Origin: Spirochaetota bacterium
GTDB taxonomy: Bacteria > Spirochaetota > Spirochaetia > Treponematales > UBA12059
Length of the DNA stretch: 12,287 bases
Reading direction: 5' to 3'
Assembly (NCBI GenBank): GCA_029565815.1
Contig: JAKQNL010000231.1
Span: forward strand, 1 to 12,287
Positions 6,395 to 12,287 of this stretch are shown piece after piece. The translations under genes were made by a program, and so were the position numbers. Within the stretch, counting starts at the first letter, position 1. Each line of letters opens with the position of its first letter. The notes under the pieces were generated by a model. The model was given only the letters and a program-made list of their open reading frames with translations. It searched no databases and was not told the origin of the DNA.

Positions 6395-8002
6395 TTACAG
6401 GCTCCACGAAGCGCTGATACTATAGAGAACGCTAAGACCACAGTCACCAGAAACAAGACCGCGGTTCCAGCCGTATTCAAGCACGACATCCGCATCCAGG
6501 GCAAAACGACCAAGCTTGGTGGGAAGGGCAAACTCTAAGCCAAGGCTTCCACGCAGGGTTGTCTCCAAAAGCGACTGGGTAAGAAAGCGCGTGGTGTCCT
6601 GGAAGGTAGCGTTACCGTTGTCGTCTCGTCCGTCGTCGTGGTAATCGCCATTGTTAAAGGTAGTATCGTTTGATATTCCAGAATTGGACGAAGCGTTTCC
6701 GTGGTGCATGAATTCCGCACCAAGCCGCAACTTGGTGAGCGGAAATAGATACCACAGGGTGCGTATGGACAGCCGGTCCGAATTGGGCAACAGGTCGGCA
6801 CCAAGCGATTTACCCATGTGCAGGTAGTTTGAGTAAATGGGTTTAGCGTTAGCAGTACTTGGATCTTCGTTGGCAAAATCCGCTGCGCTTAAATTACCAT
6901 TATGCGTGTACATGTAGGGCATGATTGCCGTGTAGTCAAGCTCTAGGCTAGATAGCGGCCCGGATACTGGGGTCCAGGCTAAACCAGCTTGCCCTGCGAA
7001 TTTATACTTGGTATCAAAGCGCAGTTTAGCCAGATCGTTAAAGCCTATGTCATCCACGTACACCTGGCCCATAAGCTTAATATCTGGACTTACGCGCCAG
7101 GTACCCTGCAACCCAAGCAGGCTGTTGTCATAGAATCCGGCAACGCCCTGAGCTTGGAACAGAAAGTTGAACGGCGCCAGGTATAGAGTTTCAAAACGGT
7201 CCCCATAAATGACGGACTCGAAGAATCCTAGTTCCAAGCCAGGTAATACCATAAAGTCGAATGAATGCAGGACCATGTGCTTGTTCGGGTATCGGTCTGT
7301 GCCAAACTGGTTAGATGCCGACAGCGCAAGGTAGAGCATGCTGGCCGTCCACCTGTGCCCGCGGTAGACCAAGCTAAAGTGCCCAGCATGGGGCGCCTGC
7401 GAACCAAGAACTATGCCGTTGTCTGGAAAAGGGCCAAACGATCCGCGGTTTAAGCCTGCCTGAAAGTACAGGGAACCTGAACCTACCGACATGACTGCGT
7501 TATAATTTTGCAACACAATAAACGAGCCGATATTGGATGTATCATTCACCATATCCGGGTATGGCGAATAAACACCCGGCACTAGGGTTTCTTCTCCTAC
7601 AGCTTGCTTAAGTGCCCAGGCATCGTAAGCAAGTGAAACAGCGAGCCAATCCTCTATGGCAAAATCGGCAGCAAGCCCAGCCCGTATGACAGGAACAACG
7701 GTATCCCCTACTCCAGTTACGCCGCCCTTAAGCACCGGGCGGGCTCCGGGTAAAAGCGCATGGTAATACGCAGCCGCCGCATCTGCCGAAGGCCCGTCAC
7801 CTCGTTCCATGACCGAAGTTAATAATTCTTCTACAAGCTGAGGCGGATACGGACGCACCGGAGGCAACGAATCGATGTAGCCGCGGCCAGCCCATATATC
7901 CAGATCGCGGTAAATTGTGCTGTACGGATCATACAGGCTTTGCGCGCTCAATCCAGCTACGCAAACAACCAAAGCAACAATCGCAAGATAAACTTTTCGC
8001 AT
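6395..8002 (-). CDS. Wzi-like capsule assembly outer-membrane protein
   Basis: This is predicted to be an outer-membrane beta-barrel of the capsule-assembly Wzi family, which in enteric bacteria is a lectin-like protein that holds capsule on the cell surface. With the ATG at 8002 it has 535 residues. It has a signal peptide (MRKVYLAIV and a hydrophobic core, cleavage about GLSA|QS after residue 20). A helical N-terminal part follows with the family-like pattern YRDLDIWAGRGYIDSLPPVRPYP. About residue 120 onward has many beta-strands rich in Tyr, Trp, Gly and Asn, with Asp/Asn-rich loops near the C-terminus, ending SISASWSL. A TTG directly before the ATG could also start translation, but the ATG at 8002 is preferred: it overlaps the fcl stop as TGATG and has GGAG (8015-8012) 9 nt upstream. 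The family call rests on the N-terminal pattern, the barrel character and the locus; another large porin-like family is possible. Confidence 0.75.
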   Translation of the reverse strand: MRKVYLAIVALVVCVAGLSAQSLYDPYSTIYRDLDIWAGRGYIDSLPPVRPYPPQLVEELLTSVMERGDGPSADAAAAYYHALLPGARPVLKGGVTGVGDTVVPVIRAGLAADFAIEDWLAVSLAYDAWALKQAVGEETLVPGVYSPYPDMVNDTSNIGSFIVLQNYNAVMSVGSGSLYFQAGLNRGSFGPFPDNGIVLGSQAPHAGHFSLVYRGHRWTASMLYLALSASNQFGTDRYPNKHMVLHSFDFMVLPGLELGFFESVIYGDRFETLYLAPFNFLFQAQGVAGFYDNSLLGLQGTWRVSPDIKLMGQVYVDDIGFNDLAKLRFDTKYKFAGQAGLAWTPVSGPLSSLELDYTAIMPYMYTHNGNLSAADFANEDPSTANAKPIYSNYLHMGKSLGADLLPNSDRLSIRTLWYLFPLTKLRLGAEFMHHGNASSNSGISNDTTFNNGDYHDDGRDDNGNATFQDTTRFLTQSLLETTLRGSLGLEFALPTKLGRFALDADVVLEYGWNRGLVSGDCGLSVLYSISASWSL

Positions 8003-8958
8003 CAACGCTCACTCCAGTTTTTCAGGAAATCTTCATACGCCTTTGCAAGCCCTGTTTCCAGCGCTGTACGCGCCTTCCAGCCCAGGGATGCTAGTTTGGA
8101 AACATCCAAAAGTTTTCTGGGCGTTCCGTTTGGCTTGCTTGTGTCCCAGTGTATAGCGCACTGGCGCTTTGGCGCATCGGCATACACTACGGCACACACG
8201 GCATGCGCTAGCTGGGCTATGGTTTGCTCAACGCCACTGCCGAGGTTCACAAACTCCCCTAGCTCGGACGCGTTTCTATGTTCCATCAGGAACACGACGG
8301 CATCTGCCAGGTCTTCGCTGTACAGGAACTCGCGGTACGGGCTTCCGTCGCCCCACAGCGTAACCGAATCTGTTCCTGAAATTTTGGCTTCGTGGAATTT
8401 GCGTATCATTGCCGGCAAAACATGACTGCCCTGTAGGTCGTAATTATCGCCAGGCCCATACAGGTTGGTGGGCATCACCGACAAGAAGTTTGTTCCGTAT
8501 TGCGCGTTGTAATGTTTGCACAAACGGATTGCCGCAATTTTTGCAACCGCATACGCCTCGTTGGTTGGCTCCAGCGGGCCGGTCAAAAGATACTCTTCCT
8601 TCATTGGCTGAGGCGCCAGTTTAGGATAGATGCATGACGAGCCAAGGTTCATCAGCTTTTTCACGCCGCTCTTGTAGGCAGCGTGTATCACATTCATCCC
8701 GATGGAAAGATTTTGGTAGATGAAATCCGCTGGATATGTTGAGTTTGCACCTATGCCGCCGACTTTTGCCGCGCATAGGTACACCTGATCGGGCTTCTCC
8801 TCGCGGAAGAAAGCTTCCACTTCTGCCTGCCGGCTAAGGTCAAGTTGTGCATGGGTGCGGGTTATTATATTCTTATAGCCAGAGGAGCTGAGCCGTCTCA
8901 TTACCGCCGAGCCGACGAGGCCACGGTGGCCCGCAACGAATACCTTAGCCTCATTCAT
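8002..8958 (-). CDS. fcl: GDP-L-fucose synthase (GDP-4-keto-6-deoxymannose 3,5-epimerase/4-reductase)
   Basis: This cytoplasmic, NADPH-dependent enzyme of the short-chain dehydrogenase/reductase family carries out the epimerisation and reduction that turn the Gmd product into GDP-L-fucose. From the ATG at 8958 the protein has 318 residues. The Rossmann motif is GHRGLVG (10-16); the catalytic set is SSCIYP with Ser107 and Cys109, then Tyr136 and Lys140 in YAVAK, and His179 in SHVLP. These positions coincide with the residue numbers known for the E. coli enzyme (S107, C109, Y136, K140, H179), which strongly supports this start over an ATG at 8985 that would add 9 residues. [10 protein letters not shown] (163-172) and [15 protein letters not shown] (206-220) are also typical. 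The start overlaps the gmd stop by 8 nt (ATGAATGA) and the stop overlaps the next start by 1 nt, so translation is probably coupled. Confidence 0.96.
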   Translation of the reverse strand: MNEAKVFVAGHRGLVGSAVMRRLSSSGYKNIITRTHAQLDLSRQAEVEAFFREEKPDQVYLCAAKVGGIGANSTYPADFIYQNLSIGMNVIHAAYKSGVKKLMNLGSSCIYPKLAPQPMKEEYLLTGPLEPTNEAYAVAKIAAIRLCKHYNAQYGTNFLSVMPTNLYGPGDNYDLQGSHVLPAMIRKFHEAKISGTDSVTLWGDGSPYREFLYSEDLADAVVFLMEHRNASELGEFVNLGSGVEQTIAQLAHAVCAVVYADAPKRQCAIHWDTSKPNGTPRKLLDVSKLASLGWKARTALETGLAKAYEDFLKNWSER

Positions 8959-10036
8959 AGTAGTTTTTAACCTCAAAGCCGCCATCTTTCAGGTATAGCT
9001 CCTTTTTAGCTGCTTTAAGGTCCGACTCCACCATCATCTTAACCAGTTCCGGTAGCTGTACGCGAGGCTTCCAGCCCAGTTCGCGCATGGCCTTACTCGG
9101 GTCCCCTATCAAAAGCTCGACCTCAGCCGGCCGGAAGTAGGCTGGATCTATCTCCACTACCACTTTTCCGCTTGCCTTGTCGTAGCCCTTCTCGTTGACG
9201 CCCGAACCTTTCCACTCGATGCTCATGCCGGCTTCCGCAAACGCCATCTCAATGAACTGCCGCACGGTAGTAGTCACACCGGTAGCCATCACAAAATCGT
9301 CCGGTTTATCCTGCTGTAGCATCAGCCACATGAGCTCCACATAATCGCCTGCAAAGCCCCAATCCCGTTTTGAGTCTATGTTGCCCATAAACAGCTTGTC
9401 TTGAAGGCCCATCTTGATTCTTGCCGCGGCGCGGGTCACCTTACGGGTAACAAATGTTTCACCCCGAATTGGGCTTTCGTGGTTAAAAAGAATTCCGTTA
9501 CAGGCGTACATGCCGTAACTTTCCCGATAGTTAACCACAATCCAGTATGCGTACAACTTTGCGCACGCATACGGAGAGCGCGGATAGAAAGGCGTCGTCT
9601 CTTTTTGCGGAATCTCCTGAACCTTCCCAAACAGCTCGCTGGTAGAAGCCTGGTAAAAGCGCACCTGCTTTTCCATGCCCAGAATGCGTATGGCTTCCAG
9701 GATGCGTAAGGTTCCGATGGCATCGGTATCTGCGGTGTATTCAGGAACCTCGAAGGAAACCTGCACGTGGCTCTGCGCACCCAGGTTGTATATCTCATCT
9801 GGCTTTACCTGCTGGATAATGCGGACCAAATTGCTGGAATCGGTCAGGTCGCCGTAGTGCATACGGAAGCGCACATGCTTTTCGTGAGGGTCCTGATACA
9901 GGTGATCGACACGCTCGGTATTGAAGCTAGAAGCGCGGCGCTTGATGCCATGAACTTCATAGCCCTTTTTGAGCAAAAACTCGGCTAGGTATGCTCCGTC
10001 TTGTCCGGTTATTCCGGTTATCAAAGCTTTCTTCAT
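8951..10036 (-). CDS. gmd: GDP-mannose 4,6-dehydratase
   Basis: This cytoplasmic enzyme converts GDP-mannose to GDP-4-keto-6-deoxy-D-mannose, the committed step to GDP-L-fucose. The 361-residue protein is full length. It has the nucleotide-binding GITGQDG (8-14), [10 protein letters not shown] (61-70), NLGAQSHV (84-91), STSELFG (131-137) carrying Thr132 and Glu134, and YACAK with Tyr156 and Lys160, equivalent to the known catalytic Thr/Glu/Tyr/Lys set. [14 protein letters not shown] (186-199) and the C-terminal [17 protein letters not shown] (300-316) are also family hallmarks. The ATG at 10036 overlaps the upstream glycosyltransferase stop (ATGA) and has AAGGAG at 10050-10045, 8 nt upstream. 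Its partner fcl follows directly, and manC lies about 7 kb downstream in the same locus. The same intermediate could also feed GDP-rhamnose or GDP-perosamine, but fcl next door points to fucose. Confidence 0.97.
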   Translation of the reverse strand: MKKALITGITGQDGAYLAEFLLKKGYEVHGIKRRASSFNTERVDHLYQDPHEKHVRFRMHYGDLTDSSNLVRIIQQVKPDEIYNLGAQSHVQVSFEVPEYTADTDAIGTLRILEAIRILGMEKQVRFYQASTSELFGKVQEIPQKETTPFYPRSPYACAKLYAYWIVVNYRESYGMYACNGILFNHESPIRGETFVTRKVTRAAARIKMGLQDKLFMGNIDSKRDWGFAGDYVELMWLMLQQDKPDDFVMATGVTTTVRQFIEMAFAEAGMSIEWKGSGVNEKGYDKASGKVVVEIDPAYFRPAEVELLIGDPSKAMRELGWKPRVQLPELVKMMVESDLKAAKKELYLKDGGFEVKNYYE

Positions 10037-12271
10037 GATTCCAGCTCCTTGTATAAAAGCTTGTACGAGGTGTACATGGCCTTCGCGGAAAATTCTTTTT
10101 CGTAACGGGCACGAGCGGCTAATCCCATGCGCTGAACTGTATCGGCTGTTAGCATAGCCAGTGCTGCCTGAGCGGATTCCAGCGTATTGGCCACCAAAAT
10201 GCCGTTTTCCGGATTCACCGCATCCTTGATCCCGCCAACGTCAGAGGCGACAACCGGTTTGCCGCAGGACATGGCTTCCAGTATCGACATGGGTAAGCCT
10301 TCGTAATCGGACAGTAACACAAACACATCACACAGGTTGCAGTAGTTCCCGGCTTCCGCTAGTTCCCCCAAAAGGCTCAGGTTCGGCGGAAGTGGCATTC
10401 CTGCAATCCCTGCAGCCTGTGCAGCATCTTGGCTATTACCTATCCAGAAGAATGCCATATTCGGGCATGCCGTAGCCAGTGCCACGAACAGATCGAACCG
10501 TTTGGGCGTAGCCAGCCTGGCCACCGACAGGACTACGGTTTTGCCTGCACTCGCCTCAGTTTTCATCGCGGCTACGGCGGCTGGATCAGAACCGCACAGC
10601 CCACGCCTATCACTTACGCCATTATGTATCATGCGTATGCTCGCCTTGATACCGCTTGCAAGCACATTTTGCTCATCATAGAAAGAAACCGGAACCACCG
10701 CGCCGCATCGCCTAGCCAGCATACGTTCAAGCGGCAAAAAAATCCGGTGAGCTTTTAAGATGGTATCAAAACCATGTATCGTGTATATCGAGCGCCGCTG
10801 TTCTGCTTTGCGCACGGCAAGCCTGACCAACACCCCCATTTTGGACGAATGGGCATGTATGATGCTTGGCTTAAGCGTTGTGATGAGCTTTCGTATCTCA
10901 AGGAGGCAACGCATATCGGCAATCGGGCTAATCTCGCGTCGGGCGAAACGCAATGGGTGGCTATCAACGCGCGCATCCAGAGCGTCCCACAGGGGGCCAC
11001 CTGCCATTGCGGCTACAGCCACAGCTTTTCCGTCCGCAACTGCCGCGTTGGCCAACTCAATGACCACACGCTGAGCCCCGCCCAACTCCGAATTAGTTAC
11101 GATATGCAGGATAGGCCCTGTTGTTTCTTTTGCATGTTCTGGTCGTGCCAACAGAAAATCGACAACGGCTTCGCCTGATATGCCGCGGTTTACCCAGGCC
11201 TGATCACGAAGCGCAGCAACGCCTTCAAGCCGCGCAGGATCCTGTGAAAGCTCGCTGATGATGTGTGGCAGCTGGCTGAATTGATGCGGTTTTAGCTCGG
11301 TCCCTAATTCCCGAATAGCCTTGAACTTCCAGGCTTCCTCGGGGATATCGCTAGCATCATACATACGATTATCGTAGTCGGCCAATGCATACAGAATTGG
11401 ACCAGCTATCAGAAATGCGTAATCAAATACGATTCCGGAAAAATCCGATACAAGCACATCGGCCACTCTCAAAGCTTTCAGGTTTTCTGGCTCTCTGTCC
11501 CAGCTCACCGTAGCGTAGGCAGAAAGGGTATCCTTCATACGCTTAAGCATGTCCGCTTCGGAAATCCATGATTGCGGATGAGGACGTATAATCACGTTCA
11601 TGCCGGATTTCGCAAGCGGTAACAGTAAGTCTAAGCCGTAGCGCGACAAGAGCCCGCTTGGGCCCCACGATGGAGCTACTAAAACTGTTTGCTTACCGCC
11701 GGTACCAGCGCGCTTTTCGAATCCGGCAAGCTGTGCTTCATATTCGTCCAGATAGGTGCAGCCAAGAATCGGTAATGCCTTACTCGGCAAAGCCCGAAGC
11801 TCCTCCAATTTCCTAATGGAGTTTTCCTGGTGCGGACCGCTTAGGATCACTGCGTCAAAATAATCAAGGCCAAACAGGCGGTAGGAAGTAGCGTCGTCCA
11901 CCGCATGTAGCAGGTGAACATAGTATCGCACTTTTTTTGAGCGCTTAAGCTGGTACACATCCAGGCCAGGGGTTGTCATGAGCACCGTGTCGGCATCCAG
12001 CATGTTTAGCCTAGCGTACGCGACGTTTCCACTTCCAATAAACTTTGTGCGCACGCACGAACCCTCTGGCCTGTTTAAACCAGGGTCATCCTGACCGCTA
12101 GTTAGATAGAGAGCGCTAAGCCCGCGTCGTTCCAGCGCTTCAACCACAGGCTTAAACACATGCCAGTAGCGCGCGCCTTCGGAATACAAAACCAAAGCTT
12201 GGCGGGCATCGCTCTTCGTGCTGTTTCCGCCAGCTAGCAATGTTTTTAATCGGATAAGCGCGTTCTTGAAC
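10033..12271 (-). CDS. Two-domain glycosyltransferase: TagF/CDP-glycerol-transferase-like domain fused to a GT4 domain, 5' end missing
   Basis: This is a predicted peripheral-membrane or cytoplasmic polysaccharide-building enzyme. The frame is open from the stop at 10033 to the contig edge. The first in-frame start codon is a TTG at 12240 (735 residues from there), but about ten in-frame residues precede it ([10 protein letters not shown]), so the true start is probably lost. Numbered from the TTG, residues about 14-365 resemble the CDP-glycerol glycerophosphotransferase (TagF) family: [15 protein letters not shown] (18-32), RPHP (219-222) and [12 protein letters not shown] (264-275). Residues about 376-735 are a GT4 retaining glycosyltransferase, with ELGGAQRV (385-392), HAHSSKMG (462-469), [12 protein letters not shown] (572-583) and the E-x7-E motif E647/E655 in [13 protein letters not shown]. 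The classic TWHGT motif is not seen; HLLHAVDD lies in its place. Similar fusions are known among capsule polymerases. Substrates are unknown. The 4-nt overlap with gmd indicates one operon. Confidence 0.85.
10045..10050 (-). promoter_or_regulatory. Ribosome binding site of gmd
   Basis: The complement reads AAGGAG, 8 nt before the gmd ATG at 10036 and inside the end of the upstream glycosyltransferase gene. It confirms the start and shows that gmd can initiate independently despite the 4-nt overlap. Confidence 0.75.
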
Positions 12272-12287
12272 AGATCGGAAGAGCGTC
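12272..12287 (+). other. Illumina TruSeq adapter remnant at the contig end (not genomic)
   Basis: The last 16 bases, agatcggaagagcgtc, equal the first 16 bases of the standard TruSeq adapter read into by read 2 (AGATCGGAAGAGC followed by GTC). A chance match of this length exactly at a sequence end is very unlikely. Genomic sequence therefore ends at about 12271, and any translation of the last five codons is artificial. Confidence 0.93.

Noticed and set aside
8003..8005. TTG start for the Wzi-like protein one codon before the ATG
   Set aside because: The adjacent ATG at 8002 is a better start codon, with GGAG at a good 9-nt spacing and a TGATG overlap with fcl.
7940..8425. 161-residue plus-strand open frame across the fcl/wzi junction
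   Set aside because: It is antisense to fcl and the Wzi-like gene, low-complexity Ser/Arg-rich, with no domain or signal.
8959..8985. Upstream ATG adding 9 residues to GDP-L-fucose synthase
   Set aside because: The start at 8958 gives catalytic residue numbers identical to the E. coli enzyme; the extra residues lie before the conserved first beta-strand.
1..12287. CRISPR arrays, tRNA or rRNA genes, insertion sequences and long direct repeats
   Set aside because: None was seen on either strand by eye; nearly all bases are in protein-coding genes and no gap between genes exceeds 70 bp.

Overview
The window is a dense surface-polysaccharide (capsule or O-antigen-like) locus from a Gram-negative-type (diderm) bacterium. 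The diderm call rests on two predicted outer-membrane beta-barrel proteins (a Wzi-like protein and a single-POTRA Omp85-like protein), cleavable signal peptides and a lipoprotein signal. Base composition is moderate, roughly half G+C. The style of the barrel proteins and a short lipobox would suit a Treponema/Spirochaeta-type spirochaete, but this is a low-confidence guess: no rRNA, tRNA or housekeeping marker is present. The right edge ends in 16 bases identical to the start of an Illumina TruSeq adapter, so it is almost certainly a raw contig end.

Layout, right to left along the minus strand. (1) A very compact block runs from the right edge to 4882. It holds a two-domain glycosyltransferase (TagF/CDP-glycerol-transferase-like half plus GT4 half, 5' end missing), GDP-mannose 4,6-dehydratase (gmd), GDP-L-fucose synthase (fcl), a Wzi-like capsule-assembly barrel, and an Omp85-like barrel with one POTRA domain. 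The first four genes overlap by 4, 8 and 1 nt, and the last follows after 37 nt containing a perfect hairpin. (2) One plus-strand gene, 3179-4867, encodes a DUF4091/GH123-like glycoside-hydrolase lipoprotein. It converges on the barrel gene with a 14-nt gap and diverges from the next minus-strand gene across 70 bp. (3) A second minus-strand block holds a polyprenyl-phosphate sugar-1-phosphate transferase (WbaP/WcaJ type), a bifunctional mannose-6-phosphate isomerase/mannose-1-phosphate guanylyltransferase (manC), and the first 91 codons of an unrecognised exported protein that runs off the left edge.

How the genes fit together: ManC supplies GDP-mannose, and Gmd and Fcl convert it to GDP-L-fucose. 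The phosphomannomutase needed between the two ManC activities is not in the window. The sugar-1-phosphate transferase would load the first sugar onto undecaprenyl phosphate at the inner membrane, and the two-domain glycosyltransferase would extend the chain. The Wzi-like protein, the Omp85-like protein and the exported hydrolase-like lipoprotein are candidates for holding, inserting or trimming the polymer at the cell surface. No Wzx, Wzy, Wzz, Wza or ABC transporter is visible here, so the export route lies outside the window or is different. The most unusual parts are the outer-membrane pair, the opposite-strand hydrolase and the fused transferase.
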